Below are positions 9,562 to 19,864 of a stretch of DNA of 64,000 bases, one piece after another. Position numbers and translations under genes: made by a program. Under the pieces are notes generated by a model, which worked only from the letters and a program-made list of their open reading frames with translations, did no database searches and was not told the origin of the DNA. The DNA comes from Aliiglaciecola lipolytica E3 (GTDB lineage: Bacteria; Pseudomonadota; Gammaproteobacteria; Enterobacterales; Alteromonadaceae): positions 372,001-436,000 of the forward strand of contig NZ_BAEN01000076.1 in assembly GCF_000314975.1 (NCBI RefSeq), read 5' to 3'. Each line of letters starts with the position of its first letter. Positions within the stretch are counted from its first letter, which is position 1.

Positions 9562-10037
9562 TAACTAGCGACTTGTAAAAGCACAACAGCATGGCAGGCA
9601 ATGCCTTCTTTGCGACCAGCAAATCCAAGCTTTTCAGTGGTTGTCGCTTTTACATTTACTTGGTCGATGTGTACGTCTAAATCGATACTAATATTTTTGC
9701 GCATAGCATCGATATGCGGTGCCATCTTAGGCGCTTGAGCAATAATGGTAAGATCCAAGTTAGCTAGCTTGTAACCTTTTTTCTGAATTAACGAATAAAC
9801 ATGTTTGAGTAGTTCACGACTATCTGCACCTGAATAGGCAGCATCTGTGTCTGGAAAATGTTTACCTATATCGCCTAAAGCACAAGCACCTAATAAAGCA
9901 TCACAAAGTGCATGTAGAGCCACGTCGCCGTCGGAGTGAGCAAGTAAACCATGTACATAATCGATTGACTCGCCGCAAATAACGATAGGGCCATCGCCAC
10001 CAAACTTATGTACATCAAAGCCATGACCTATTCGCAT
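9561..10037 (-). CDS. ispF: 2-C-methyl-D-erythritol 2,4-cyclodiphosphate synthase
   Basis: 158 residues, standard length. Fifth step of the MEP isoprenoid pathway: cyclises CDP-ME 2-phosphate with loss of CMP. The zinc ligands are Asp8 and His10 in GHGFDVHKF and His42 in [19 protein letters not shown]. The C-terminal segment [17 protein letters not shown] is conserved. Overlaps the end of ispD by 10 bp, so the two consecutive MEP enzymes are co-translated. Confidence 0.97.
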   Translation of the reverse strand: MRIGHGFDVHKFGGDGPIVICGESIDYVHGLLAHSDGDVALHALCDALLGACALGDIGKHFPDTDAAYSGADSRELLKHVYSLIQKKGYKLANLDLTIIAQAPKMAPHIDAMRKNISIDLDVHIDQVNVKATTTEKLGFAGRKEGIACHAVVLLQVAS

Positions 10038-10741
10038 GTTAATTCTTCCTGAGATATGTAAAACGTTGCCAGAGTTAAATCATCTGGTCGTGTGATTTTT
10101 ATATTGCGCTCGCTTCCCTCTACCAAATTAACCGGCCAGCCTGCCCATTCCATCGCTGACGCTTCATCAGTAATAGTGACATTCTGTTCTAGTGCTTCAC
10201 TAAGTGCCTGTCTTAGCTGAGCTAGGGGGAAAAACTGTGGTGTTAAAGCGTGCCATAATCCGTCTCTATCGACAGTGTTAGATACTCTTTTCGAATCCTC
10301 TGATTGAGCACGCTTCATGGTATCCTTTACCGGCATGGCCAGTATGCCACCACCTTGATTATTTTCGAACAATCTGAATAATTTGTCTAAATCAGAAAGG
10401 CTAACGCACGGTCGGGCAGCATCATGGACCGCGACCCAACTGTGACTATCCAGAGCGGTTAAACCGGCAAGCACTGAATCAGCTCTTTCTTTTCCTCCAT
10501 CGACGCGAGTTATCCAATCTGCTTGGCTAATAGGAAGTTCATCAAAATAGGGATCTTGTGGATCTAGCGCGACGATTATACGAGTTATACGGGGATGTGA
10601 TATTAGCTTTTCAAGTGTGTGCTCTAGAACGGTCTTGTGGCCAATTTTGAGATATTGTTTGGGTCTGTCAGCCAGCATCCTTTTGCCAACACCGGCAGCG
10701 GGTACAATTACCGTAAAGCTTGGATTATTTTCAGTCATCAA
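10028..10741 (-). CDS. ispD: 2-C-methyl-D-erythritol 4-phosphate cytidylyltransferase
   Basis: 237 residues (E. coli 236). Third step of the MEP pathway: transfers CMP from CTP to MEP. The glycine-rich CTP loop [19 protein letters not shown] is at residues 13-31, VHDAARPCV is the conserved metal/CTP-side motif, and [10 protein letters not shown] is near the C-terminus. Lies 60 bp after ftsB, the same order as in E. coli. Confidence 0.97.
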   Translation of the reverse strand: MMTENNPSFTVIVPAAGVGKRMLADRPKQYLKIGHKTVLEHTLEKLISHPRITRIIVALDPQDPYFDELPISQADWITRVDGGKERADSVLAGLTALDSHSWVAVHDAARPCVSLSDLDKLFRLFENNQGGGILAMPVKDTMKRAQSEDSKRVSNTVDRDGLWHALTPQFFPLAQLRQALSEALEQNVTITDEASAMEWAGWPVNLVEGSERNIKITRPDDLTLATFYISQEELTCE

Positions 10742-10801
10742 TTCTTGAGTCGTTTGACGTTTGTTGTAGTAACTAACCGTAGACCGGCTAATTCAACTTG
10801 C

Positions 10802-11080
10802 TTAATCTTGAGCAGGCAGAATCCGATAAAAGGTTTCCCCTTCTTTGATTAAGCCCAATTCATTTCTCGCGCGCTCTTCCATTGCTTCACCGCCAATTTT
10901 TAAATCTTTAATATCTGCTAGCAGGAGATTATTGCGCTGCACTAAATCGGCATTACGAGCACGTTGTTCTTCCACTGATTGCTTAATCTCAACATAATCA
11001 GGAATACTATTTTTGCCAAACCAGAGTCGGTATTGCAGCAACAAAAATAAGCTCACAAGTGTTAATGTGATCCATTTCAT
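10802..11080 (-). CDS. ftsB: Cell division protein FtsB
   Basis: 92 residues (E. coli 103). A bitopic divisome protein: short cytoplasmic N-terminus, one transmembrane helix (about 3-19), then a periplasmic leucine-zipper-like coiled coil (about 28-65) and the conserved EERARNELGLIKEGETFYRI. Forms a complex with FtsL and FtsQ. It is the first gene of the block leading to rpoS. Confidence 0.95.
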   Translation of the reverse strand: MKWITLTLVSLFLLLQYRLWFGKNSIPDYVEIKQSVEEQRARNADLVQRNNLLLADIKDLKIGGEAMEERARNELGLIKEGETFYRILPAQD

Positions 11081-11181
11081 GAATTGTCTGCCTCCGATTT
11101 TTTCACCCTGTAATGGTCAATATTATGCCGAGATTCCTTTCTCAAAGCCAGTATTAACCCTAGTCATTCCCTTCCTTTGCT

Positions 11182-12927
11182 CTAGTTGCCAAATAATTTA
11201 TCTTTGAGTTTGTCTTTCAGCTTATCTTTTTCTTTTTCAAGTGCATTGTTAAATTGCGCGCTAAGCATGTTTTCGACACTTCCCAAATCGCCCTGAGCGA
11301 TATTTTGCCAATCTAACCATTGGGTCATTTGGGTGTTTTTATCACCTAAAGCGTTTTGCGCTTTTGCGTCAAGTTTTGCACGTAATTCACCCAACTTGGA
11401 GGTTTGATCCCCACTTAAATTTGTTAGAAGCGTTTTACCTAGTTGATTGTCTAAATCTGAACTAAAAGACACATTCGGTTGGTCAAAACTACCAGCAATA
11501 TCTGTTTTAATATTGAGACTGTTCAAACTCGTCAGGGTTTCGGCAATGACTTTGGTGACATTATTTGTACCAGTTGCGGACATGCTCAACTGCTTAAAAT
11601 CAATATTGCCAGACCCTTTCATTATGCCATTGTTAACGCCGAGACTACCACGGCTTCCCATCAGGGCTTGTTCAACTTTTGTGGTGAGCTTTTGTTCTTC
11701 CATTAACGAAATTTGTTGCAGTTTAATTCCTTTTAAATCCCATTGTTGGTTCGCTGCTAACCCCACATCTGACAATCGAAAATCACCGTCAACTTTGAGT
11801 GATTGCCACAGTGCGCTAGCGGAAGAGTCAATATTAAACGTGGTTGCTTTACCTATTCGATCATGCTGATGAGTAATGTTTAGCCATTTAGATGCAATCA
11901 CTTCTTGCTGCCATTGCAGTGAAATATCGGCTTTTTTAATCCAGATGTCAGGTAATTCAGCGTCGTCAGAAAAGGCTATCCATTTTCCTTCCGCGCGCTG
12001 CTTTTCTTGTTCACTCTCTGAGTTGCCCATTAAAGGCACAGCGATTTTATACGCACTCAGTAAATAATTGCTCCACACAGCGGCTTTATCTCCGAGGATC
12101 ATGCGTGTGACATCTTGAATGGCCGCTTGATCACCGGCAATTAAACTTTGCAATTGTGCGTAATCTTGCTCTGGTGCAAGTCGTAATTCAGCTAACTTTG
12201 GACCTAAATCTTTTTGGGCTTCTTTTGCAGCTTGAGTAAAGTCTTCGATTTTTTGTTTGTCTTGCTTTAGCTCTTCGCGCAGTGTATCAAATTGCTTTTT
12301 AGCTTCAGCAAGCTTCAGTGGATCTTTGTAGTCGGTTTGGGTCAACGTCTCTAATTTAGCTTTGTATTCTTTTAGCTTTTCTTGGCTGGGAAGTTGCGCA
12401 TATTTAGTTTTTACGTTTTCGTTATGAAAATCGTAAGAAGCCTGCACTTCTTCCATTGCTTTAGTGGTTTTTAGAGGAGAGCGAGCTAGAATTTCATCCA
12501 CACTGGGAATGCGCTCCGGGTCAAAAATCTTATTGCGCTTTTCGGTTGCTTCAGGACCTCTAAATACACGACCTGTAGACTCTCTTGGCTGACTAAAGGC
12601 AACCCCAGACATAGTTAAATCGTCAATAATTATTTTGTCTAATAATAGTGGAGCTAGCGCAATTTGTGCGGTTAGTTTGTCTGCTTGTACCTGGTTATGG
12701 CTAGGGTTATTGGGATCCGTTAGCTGTACTTTTTCAAAGGTCACGCCAAACGGCGAGAAGCTGTGTGATACTGATTCAATATTTACTTCTGCACCTGTAA
12801 CTAACTCTAAGCCATTTGTGGCCGCCAGTTTTATCCATGTATCTAAAAACAAGAAAAAAACTGTGCCAATTAAGCCTACAATTCCGAAAAAGCCCAGCAA
12901 ACCGGGCCAGCGAATAATTTTATTCAT
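11182..12927 (-). CDS. TIGR03545 family membrane-anchored protein
   Basis: 581 residues. One N-terminal transmembrane helix (about 8-28) is followed by an AsmA-like segment with repeated short beta strands, a long charged coiled-coil stretch (about 180-260, rich in K/E/Q) and a C-terminal helical tail of K/D repeats (KDKLKDKLKDKLFGN). The pairing with the adjacent TIGR03546 gene, 2 bp upstream, is the defining context of this family. Function unknown; an envelope role is an inference from topology. Confidence 0.85.
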   Translation of the reverse strand: MNKIIRWPGLLGFFGIVGLIGTVFFLFLDTWIKLAATNGLELVTGAEVNIESVSHSFSPFGVTFEKVQLTDPNNPSHNQVQADKLTAQIALAPLLLDKIIIDDLTMSGVAFSQPRESTGRVFRGPEATEKRNKIFDPERIPSVDEILARSPLKTTKAMEEVQASYDFHNENVKTKYAQLPSQEKLKEYKAKLETLTQTDYKDPLKLAEAKKQFDTLREELKQDKQKIEDFTQAAKEAQKDLGPKLAELRLAPEQDYAQLQSLIAGDQAAIQDVTRMILGDKAAVWSNYLLSAYKIAVPLMGNSESEQEKQRAEGKWIAFSDDAELPDIWIKKADISLQWQQEVIASKWLNITHQHDRIGKATTFNIDSSASALWQSLKVDGDFRLSDVGLAANQQWDLKGIKLQQISLMEEQKLTTKVEQALMGSRGSLGVNNGIMKGSGNIDFKQLSMSATGTNNVTKVIAETLTSLNSLNIKTDIAGSFDQPNVSFSSDLDNQLGKTLLTNLSGDQTSKLGELRAKLDAKAQNALGDKNTQMTQWLDWQNIAQGDLGSVENMLSAQFNNALEKEKDKLKDKLKDKLFGN

Positions 12928-12929
12928 AT

Positions 12930-13454
12930 TTAGCCCCCAAAGCTCTGATACATTTGGTAAACACGGCTACTCTTGATGACCTGCAACACTCTCCATTCGT
13001 CCATCCAAGCCATAACATGCAATCGATATTTCACCACTAATATGCGACTTGCAATCAGCACTAGCGGTGACAAGGCTAGACTTAGTGCTAAGCTACCCAT
13101 AGTTAAGGTATTGTAGAATTGGCTCAATCTACCAAAGCCTGTGTTGTAAAAACTCGTCCAAATACCTTGTAGGCTTTCACTGGTAAGAATCACTTCGCCT
13201 AAGTTCATCATCAAGGGATCTAACAGGTAGGCTAAGACTGAGAATACTCCCCATGAAACCAGAAAAGTTGATAAGTTAACCCGACAAAATAAAACAAGAA
13301 ATAAGATGATCAGGTTGTGTAATTTAATCAATGGGGTTAACCCAAATATCATTCCCAACATAATGCCAAATGCGAGCGACCATGGGCCAGCATCAGAATG
13401 TAAGGCTTTAAGTAACTTCGCGAAAACATACATGCATTGAATCCTTGCAAGCAA
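12930..13454 (-). CDS. TIGR03546 family (DUF2062-like) membrane protein
   Basis: 174 residues with several hydrophobic segments. The N-terminal KALHSDAGPWSLAFGIMLGMIFGLTPLIKLHN matches the DUF2062/TIGR03546 type, in which a small membrane protein precedes a TIGR03545 partner. The two genes are separated by 2 bp and must be co-transcribed. Function unknown. Confidence 0.85.
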   Translation of the reverse strand: MLARIQCMYVFAKLLKALHSDAGPWSLAFGIMLGMIFGLTPLIKLHNLIILFLVLFCRVNLSTFLVSWGVFSVLAYLLDPLMMNLGEVILTSESLQGIWTSFYNTGFGRLSQFYNTLTMGSLALSLALSPLVLIASRILVVKYRLHVMAWMDEWRVLQVIKSSRVYQMYQSFGG

Positions 13455-13537
13455 CTACTGTTAAAATTAGGAGTAAACCTGTGAGACAAAGCTCACAGGC
13501 TGGGGTTCATTGTTTTTTGTGTTTTTAGAAAATCCCT

Positions 13538-16500
13538 CTATTCATCAGACTCCTCCAACGTCATCAACTTAGTGTTTCCGCCAGACGCTGTAGTATCAAT
13601 ACTGATGGTTTTTTCGGTTAATAATCGTTGGATTAGATTGTCGGAATACTCAGCGGTTATCACTGGTAAAATTGCGCCTTCTCTTTCAGCCAATTTTTGC
13701 GCTAAATACGCTTTACTTTGACTTTGACTGTCAACCACAACACCGGCCAATTGAGGTGTATTCAGCAACACTTGCAGGTGCGAGAGTTTGGCAACCTGAA
13801 GAACTGAATCTGGAGCACCGATCGAGCGCCATTTATTCGCAAATTCTTTAGCTTCATCGTAAAACAAATCAGACACGACGGCGATAACCACGTTACCGGT
13901 AGCCAATGCAGTTACAATCGACAGCGTCCAATACTCAAAGGTAACCTGCTCATCGGCGTAACACAGAAGCACACCTCTAGGTTCCAGATATAGAGTATTC
14001 GACTCACCTGTAGGGCCAGGGAGTTGAATCGGTGATTTAAGCATTTTTTCGATTTTAATTAATTGCGCTCTGGAAACCGCGAGGGTTTGATCTAAATCTT
14101 CTGCTAAATCATCAATGATATCGATGCGCGCAAGTTTTGCTAGTAGCTGTCGTACCCATGAAATACGTGAGGTCAAACTGGTTGAGCGCCACTCCGCTTC
14201 CACTTGTGCCGCTCGTTCCATAATTTCTAATGCGCCACTTTCATCAGATTCCGGTGATTCTACTACCTGATGAATTTGTAAATCATTGTTGATTTCGATT
14301 TTAAGCGGAGTCGCTTTTTCAATCATTAATCTGGGCAGATAATTCGGGCCACCTGCTTTAGGCCCTGTTCCTGATAGGCCTCTTCCGCCAAACGGTTGAA
14401 CACCGACAATTGCACCAATCATATTACGGTTGATATACACATTACCTGCACGGGACAATCTACCCAACTCGATTGCTTTTTCGTCTATCCGCGAGTGGAT
14501 ACCCATGGTTAAACCAAAACCTGTGCTGTTAATCTGTCGAATCACATCATCGGTGTGCTTTTCTTTAAAGCGGACAATATGTACGCAAGGACCGAATACT
14601 TCTCTGGTTAATACGTCAATGTTGTCAATTTCGTACAATTTAGGAGTGAAGTAGAATCCGTTTTTACAATCATCTGGCAGCGGAGCGTCATACAACAAGG
14701 TCGCTTTGTCTTGCATGTCTGCAACATGTTGCTGCAAACTCTTCAATGCCTTCTCATCAATAACAGGACCTATATCGGTAGATAACATTGCAGGATCACC
14801 AATACGTAATTCTTGCATCGCACCAATTAACATTTGGATGATGGTATCGGCAATATCTTCTTGTAAATACAAAACTCGTAACGCTGAGCATCGCTGCCCG
14901 GCACTTTGGAATCCTGAAGCAATAATATCATCGACTACCTGCTCTGGAAGTGCAGTAGAGTCGACGATCATACAGTTTTGACCGCCCGTTTCAGCTATCA
15001 GAGGCACTTGTTCGGTCCCTCTGTTCGCAAGTTCTTTGGCGATTAAGCTTCCTGTTTGGGTAGAACCGGTAAATATCACGGCTTTAATGCGAGGGTCAGG
15101 TAATAAGGTTTCTCCGATTACCGGGCCTTTGTTGACGACTGTCTGCAAAGTACCTTTAGGTAATCCTACGTTTTCCATTAGCTCGACTGCGCGTATCGCA
15201 ATCAGGCTAGTTTGTTCTGCAGGTTTTGCCAAAACCGCATTGCCAGTTACTAATGCGGCAACAACCTGACCTAGGAATATCGCTAATGGGAAGTTCCAAG
15301 GACTAATACACAGTACTACACCACGCGGACTCAGGCGGTTATCTTCAGCAAGCTCTTCAGCGCGGGCGGCATAATAACGACAAAAATCCACAGCTTCGCG
15401 AATTTCGTCAATGGCATCTTGGGTGATTTTTCCTGCTTCTTTTAAACACAAGGCAATAAGTTCATCAGAGTGGCGCTCTAGCGCATCAGCTGTACGTCGC
15501 AGAACATCTGCTCTTGATTCAATAGAGGTAGCAGACCATTTATGGAATGCCTTCTCGGCCAATTCTAATTTATGTGTAATCTGTTCCGGAGAGTCAAAAA
15601 TGACATGTCCAATCGCTTCGTCTTGATTGGCAGGGTTACGCACCACATGAATGCTTTCATTTTCCGCAGGCTGCTCTACGCAATGTTCAAGTTGCCAACG
15701 ATCTAAGGCTAGCTTAAGGGGCGAGATATGATTGACATCGGTAAGGTCTAATCCTCTAGAATTAGCTCGTTCACCACCATACAGCTCGATTGGTTTGAGT
15801 ATTTGTTGATTATACTTGGACTTTAAACGTTGGGTTTTTTCAACTGGATCTTCAAGCAAGTCTTCAACAGGCTTAGTATCATCCACAATCGCGTTAACAA
15901 ATGATGAGTTTGCACCGTTTTCCAGTAACCTACGAACTAAATAGGCAAGTAAATCCTCATGTTCTCCTACGGGGGCATATACACGACACTGTACTTTCTC
16001 TTCGGTCACAATTTGATCGTACAAACTATCGCCCATTCCGTGTAGACACTGAAATTCGAAACCTTCTTTATCGTCGCCAGCCAATTCCAAAATAACCGAT
16101 GCGGTGTAGGCGTTATGGGTAGCAAACTGCGGATAAATAGTGTCTTTGTACGCCAATAAGCGATTCGCACAGGCATGATATGACACATCTGTAGAAGACT
16201 TACGTGTAAAAACAGGAAAATGCTCTAGACCGTCTTGTTGCGCATTTTTGATTTCGGTGTCCCAATATGCTCCTTTTACTAACCTCACCATCATAGTGCG
16301 GTCGGTTCTAAGAGTAAGGTCTCTAAGCCAGTCAATCACATACAATGAACGTTTCTGGTAAGCTTGCACGGCTAGTCCGAAACCGCTCCAATTATCTAAT
16401 TCCGGATCGGTAAACACTTTTTCAATAATATCTAACGAGATATCCAAACGATCAGCTTCTTCTGCATCGACCGTCAAACCGATATCGTATTGTTTACACA

Positions 16501-17338
16501 ACAAACAGAGTTGTTTTAACAATCTGGGGATGGTTTCTAATACTTCTTCGCGGTTAGTGAATTCGTATCGTGGGTGAATCGCGGATAATTTTACCGAAAT
16601 TCCGGGACTGCGTTTGGGTCCTTTGCTTTGCGCCGCTTTACCGATGGCATGAATGGCACCTTCGTACGCATCGTAATATTCTTTTGCATCTTTGGCGGTG
16701 CGTGCACCTTCGCCCAACATGTCATATGAATAAACATAACCTTGTTGTTCTTTTTCGGCCGCTCGTTTGAGCGCATCTTCTATGTTTTCGCCCATGACAA
16801 ACTGTTTACCCATGACTTTCATGGCGATATTCATAGCCTTACGAATGACCGGTTCACCCATTTTGCCAAGGGTTTTTTTCAATAATCCAATACTGTTGCG
16901 TTTACGGTGGTCAGTGTAAGACACCATATTGCCGGTAAGCAGCAATCCCCACGATGAGGCGTTAACAAAAATTGAATCGCTAGTACCTAAATGTGAACTC
17001 CAAACTCCTTTTGAAAGTTTGTCTCGAATCAATGCATCTTGAGACTTTTTATCTGGAACCCTGAGCAGCGCTTCGGCCAAACACATTAACACCACACCTT
17101 CAGCAGTGGACAACGAATACTCGTTTAGCAACGCATCTACGCCACCATGTCCTTCTTGTTCACGGCGAATTCGCAATACCATTTTTCTGGCTCTCTCCCA
17201 GGCGCGACTTCGCGCGCTAACTGAGACTTCTGCGTCAGGCAATATATGATCTACAGCCAGATTCTCGTCAATCCGATAAAAATCTCTAATTTTCTGTCGA
17301 ATGGGACAATTGGTAACCAAATTACCGTCAAAAAGCAT
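13538..17338 (-). CDS. putA: Bifunctional proline dehydrogenase / L-glutamate gamma-semialdehyde dehydrogenase
   Basis: 1266 residues. Oxidises proline to glutamate: FAD-dependent proline dehydrogenase, then NAD-dependent P5C dehydrogenase, with substrate channelling. The proline dehydrogenase barrel is at roughly 170-470 (VRLVKGAYWDTEIKNAQ, HNAYTASVI). The aldehyde dehydrogenase domain is at roughly 560-1020, with Glu in PLIAETGGQN and catalytic Cys in SAGQRCSALR. A C-terminal ALDH-like domain of about 200 residues follows. The N-terminus begins directly with the arm/alpha domain and lacks the ribbon-helix-helix DNA-binding domain of E. coli PutA, so this is a type-B, non-regulatory PutA whose expression must be controlled by something else. 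A single gene with a 250-bp leader. Confidence 0.95.
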   Translation of the reverse strand: MLFDGNLVTNCPIRQKIRDFYRIDENLAVDHILPDAEVSVSARSRAWERARKMVLRIRREQEGHGGVDALLNEYSLSTAEGVVLMCLAEALLRVPDKKSQDALIRDKLSKGVWSSHLGTSDSIFVNASSWGLLLTGNMVSYTDHRKRNSIGLLKKTLGKMGEPVIRKAMNIAMKVMGKQFVMGENIEDALKRAAEKEQQGYVYSYDMLGEGARTAKDAKEYYDAYEGAIHAIGKAAQSKGPKRSPGISVKLSAIHPRYEFTNREEVLETIPRLLKQLCLLCKQYDIGLTVDAEEADRLDISLDIIEKVFTDPELDNWSGFGLAVQAYQKRSLYVIDWLRDLTLRTDRTMMVRLVKGAYWDTEIKNAQQDGLEHFPVFTRKSSTDVSYHACANRLLAYKDTIYPQFATHNAYTASVILELAGDDKEGFEFQCLHGMGDSLYDQIVTEEKVQCRVYAPVGEHEDLLAYLVRRLLENGANSSFVNAIVDDTKPVEDLLEDPVEKTQRLKSKYNQQILKPIELYGGERANSRGLDLTDVNHISPLKLALDRWQLEHCVEQPAENESIHVVRNPANQDEAIGHVIFDSPEQITHKLELAEKAFHKWSATSIESRADVLRRTADALERHSDELIALCLKEAGKITQDAIDEIREAVDFCRYYAARAEELAEDNRLSPRGVVLCISPWNFPLAIFLGQVVAALVTGNAVLAKPAEQTSLIAIRAVELMENVGLPKGTLQTVVNKGPVIGETLLPDPRIKAVIFTGSTQTGSLIAKELANRGTEQVPLIAETGGQNCMIVDSTALPEQVVDDIIASGFQSAGQRCSALRVLYLQEDIADTIIQMLIGAMQELRIGDPAMLSTDIGPVIDEKALKSLQQHVADMQDKATLLYDAPLPDDCKNGFYFTPKLYEIDNIDVLTREVFGPCVHIVRFKEKHTDDVIRQINSTGFGLTMGIHSRIDEKAIELGRLSRAGNVYINRNMIGAIVGVQPFGGRGLSGTGPKAGGPNYLPRLMIEKATPLKIEINNDLQIHQVVESPESDESGALEIMERAAQVEAEWRSTSLTSRISWVRQLLAKLARIDIIDDLAEDLDQTLAVSRAQLIKIEKMLKSPIQLPGPTGESNTLYLEPRGVLLCYADEQVTFEYWTLSIVTALATGNVVIAVVSDLFYDEAKEFANKWRSIGAPDSVLQVAKLSHLQVLLNTPQLAGVVVDSQSQSKAYLAQKLAEREGAILPVITAEYSDNLIQRLLTEKTISIDTTASGGNTKLMTLEESDE

Positions 17339-17594
17339 AGTGAACCTCCGTAAAAAGATTTAGTCGGGTGAGTGTATATTTTGAAAGGGTATAAACACAA
17401 TCAAATCAGGTGCGTGATAGACTGTTTATGGGGGTTTAACGGGGTACACCTGTAAGCAATTCTATACGCCAATGCGACCCGTTAAGATCATTTATGCACT
17501 TCATGGAAGAAATGCATAAATGGATTATGAAAACGATGTTGATACCTGTTAGCGAATTTGTTGACGTTAACATTCATTGTCAAAGTGATGTGGA
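17339..17594. other. putA leader region without a gene
   Basis: 256 bp between the SH3 protein gene and putA, both minus strand. It holds a long inverted repeat at 17489-17522, described separately. I found no protein-like frame or clear U-tract terminator in it. The putA promoter should lie here. Confidence 0.5.
17489..17522. promoter_or_regulatory. Long inverted repeat upstream of putA
   Basis: CATTTATGCA at 17489-17498 is the perfect reverse complement of TGCATAAATG at 17513-17522. Inside, CTTC and GAAG can extend the pairing around ATG. There is no T-run on either strand, so it does not look like an intrinsic terminator. It sits about 150-185 bp before the putA start. Because PutA here cannot repress its own gene, an operator for a separate proline regulator is a reasonable reading, but this is inference. 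Confidence 0.35.
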
Positions 17595-18200
17595 CTACAT
17601 CCACTGATCGCTGCGTTTCCGCTTTTTGGGTAAATAAGCAATAATTACCCCCAGTAAAATGCTTACCAGAGCAATAATTCCGCCTCGGGTAAACCATTTC
17701 ATTTGCGCGCTTTGATCCAACATGTCTAATTCACGTTGAAGACTTTGCTTTTCAGTTCGCTGATTTTCTAGCTCCTCTGCCAACACGGCATTACGATTGG
17801 TCAAATCAGAAAGCTGCTGATTTAACAAATCGTTAGATTGAGTCAATTCGGCTAATTGAGCACTTGATTGTTGCACTTTTTGCTGTAGTTCTGGTAGCAA
17901 TTCACGAATACTTTGTTGCGAACTAATATATTGAGACTCTACCCAGCCTGTGCGCTGCTGATCGTCAATCAATTCAATAAACCCTTTTTCTTCGTTCACT
18001 TGTAAAACGCTAATTCGAGTGCCAGCATTAACAGAGCCAAGAATGCGATAGTTTCTGCCTGGACCTGCATGCATAAATGCCGATAGGTCGTCAGTAATAT
18101 AGCGAATGTCGCCTGAGCCATCGTTCGGCTCTTGTTGTGCATATACGTTGCTAAATGCCAACGTTAGAAAAAATAAAAATAGTGTTGAAAGCTTGGCCAT
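17595..18200 (-). CDS. YgiM-like SH3 domain membrane protein (TIGR04211 family)
   Basis: 201 residues: cleavable signal peptide (about 1-21, ending VYAQ), a bacterial SH3 domain (about 28-92, DLSAFMHAGPGRNYRILGSV and GWVESQYIS), a coiled coil (about 95-165, rich in Q/L/E), one transmembrane helix (about 173-190) and a basic cytoplasmic tail KKRKRSD. This order is the TIGR04211/YgiM family. Envelope localisation with the SH3 domain outside is expected; the role is unknown. As in E. coli ygiM-ygiF, it is divergent from a CYTH-CHAD gene, which supports the assignment. Confidence 0.88.
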   Translation of the reverse strand: MAKLSTLFLFFLTLAFSNVYAQQEPNDGSGDIRYITDDLSAFMHAGPGRNYRILGSVNAGTRISVLQVNEEKGFIELIDDQQRTGWVESQYISSQQSIRELLPELQQKVQQSSAQLAELTQSNDLLNQQLSDLTNRNAVLAEELENQRTEKQSLQRELDMLDQSAQMKWFTRGGIIALVSILLGVIIAYLPKKRKRSDQWM

Positions 18201-18357
18201 AAATCTTCAATGTCGAATAGTAATTTACATAAATGGTATGGCCTTGTATTCGCAAAGGCAAGTCATGCTTTGATTGATTGCCTTGGTTTGATCATCGGAG
18301 TATTGTTTAGGCTATTGATAACCCGCATATTTATCCTCTCATTGGGCACATGTTTTA

Positions 18358-19857
18358 ATGGAAAAAGAAATTGAATTAAAGTTGTTGTTACCAGATGGTA
18401 TCGACGAATCAGACCTATTAGCCGCTATTGGGCAGTTTTCTGCAAATATAGAAACGTCTGAATTTACACTGTTTAACCAATATTTTGATACACCTGAATG
18501 GTTATTAAGCGCCAATAGCATTGGCTTACGAGTGCGCAGCAGTGAACGTGGAATAGAGCAAACCGTTAAAACCGCGGGTAAAAGTGTAGGTGGCTTGCAT
18601 CAGCGTCCAGAATACAATGTTTCCATAGATTCCTTAGAGCCCGCGTTAGAGTTATTTGATGCAGACATTTGGCCGAAAGACGTTTCAGTTGCTGATTTAC
18701 AAGAAAACATTATTCAAATTTTCCACACGGACTTTAAACGCAAAGCTTATTTGTTGCGACTTTCTGATGGCACTGACGTGGAGTTGGTGTTTGATCAAGG
18801 GGTAGTCAGCGCTGGTGACAACAGTGCAGATATCTGTGAATTGGAATTGGAACTAAAAAGTGGTGATGTTGCCCTGTTATTTGATATTGCCGAGAAAGTG
18901 GTCACGCTAGCTCCGAGTCAACTGTGTAACCTAAGTAAAGCAGGCAGGGGATTTACCTTAGCTCGCAATGCTCTTGCGCCTGAGCCACAACTCATAGGTG
19001 AAGTAGCATTATCAGAACATGAAGATTGCGAAACGGGATTTATTAAAGGGTTAGGTTATGCATTGTCGTTTTGGCAGAAAGCCGAATATCGCTATATGCA
19101 AACCAAAAAAGTGGCCGATTTAGTTGATGTTTATGTGGGCTTGAGACTCACTCGAGATTGTATCAATACCTACGCTCAAGCATTGAATTGCCAAGCGATA
19201 GAACGTCTAAAAGTCGCATTAAATATGCGTATGAATAAGTGGGCTTGGATCGAACAATTAAAAAGTATTAAGGCCTTACGCTCTAAGCGTGGCATGTATA
19301 GCAAAAAGCTGGCACAACATGATGCGTTGGTGAGCTATCTGCGTGGACTACAAGACGGCACATTGAATTTGTCACGTCCACATCTACTCATTACACATCA
19401 GGACAATGCATTATTACAATTAGGCTTGTCTCGATTGTTGGTAACTCGTCCTTGGCGACAAGAATCGGATGCTTATACCACCTCTTTGCGTAAGCATGCC
19501 ACTGAGTTTTTGGAACAAAAATGGCAAAACGTATTTTCACGTATTACGCCTGAGGTGGATAGCCTTGAAGCTTATTTAACCCATTACAACGAATTGCACA
19601 GTGCATTAAACAGTGACTTGTTATTGGGAAGTTGTGTCGACAATCAACGTCGCAAAGCATTTATTGCACCTTGGCAGGACGTGTTAGAAGGGATACAAGA
19701 GTTGCGCAAGCTAAATGTACTACAAACTAAGCTGCAGGATTCTGATGTGGAAGATAAATCTGAACTTTTGCAATGGAGCGAGCTTAAGAAAAACAGTCTT
19801 TTGTCCGTTATAAAGTTAAGTAAAGGCGTTGCATTGTCGGCAGAAAAATTTTGGTGA
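18358..19857 (+). CDS. CYTH and CHAD domain protein (inorganic triphosphatase, YgiF-like)
   Basis: 499 residues. The N-terminal CYTH domain begins with the hallmark ExExK motif (MEKEIELKLLLP) and runs to about 205, with the acidic tunnel motifs VELVFDQG and CELELELKSGD. CYTH enzymes of this type hydrolyse inorganic triphosphate. The C-terminal CHAD domain (about 225-490) is an all-helical, basic, histidine-containing domain that binds polyphosphate. This start gives the ExExK motif at residues 3-7. The next gene begins 7 bp later. Confidence 0.9.
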   Translation: MEKEIELKLLLPDGIDESDLLAAIGQFSANIETSEFTLFNQYFDTPEWLLSANSIGLRVRSSERGIEQTVKTAGKSVGGLHQRPEYNVSIDSLEPALELFDADIWPKDVSVADLQENIIQIFHTDFKRKAYLLRLSDGTDVELVFDQGVVSAGDNSADICELELELKSGDVALLFDIAEKVVTLAPSQLCNLSKAGRGFTLARNALAPEPQLIGEVALSEHEDCETGFIKGLGYALSFWQKAEYRYMQTKKVADLVDVYVGLRLTRDCINTYAQALNCQAIERLKVALNMRMNKWAWIEQLKSIKALRSKRGMYSKKLAQHDALVSYLRGLQDGTLNLSRPHLLITHQDNALLQLGLSRLLVTRPWRQESDAYTTSLRKHATEFLEQKWQNVFSRITPEVDSLEAYLTHYNELHSALNSDLLLGSCVDNQRRKAFIAPWQDVLEGIQELRKLNVLQTKLQDSDVEDKSELLQWSELKKNSLLSVIKLSKGVALSAEKFW

Positions 19858-19864
19858 AAGAGTA

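Noticed and set aside
11447-11869. A 140-codon plus-strand frame inside the TIGR03545 gene
   Set aside because: It is fully antisense to a well-supported gene and has shadow-like composition.
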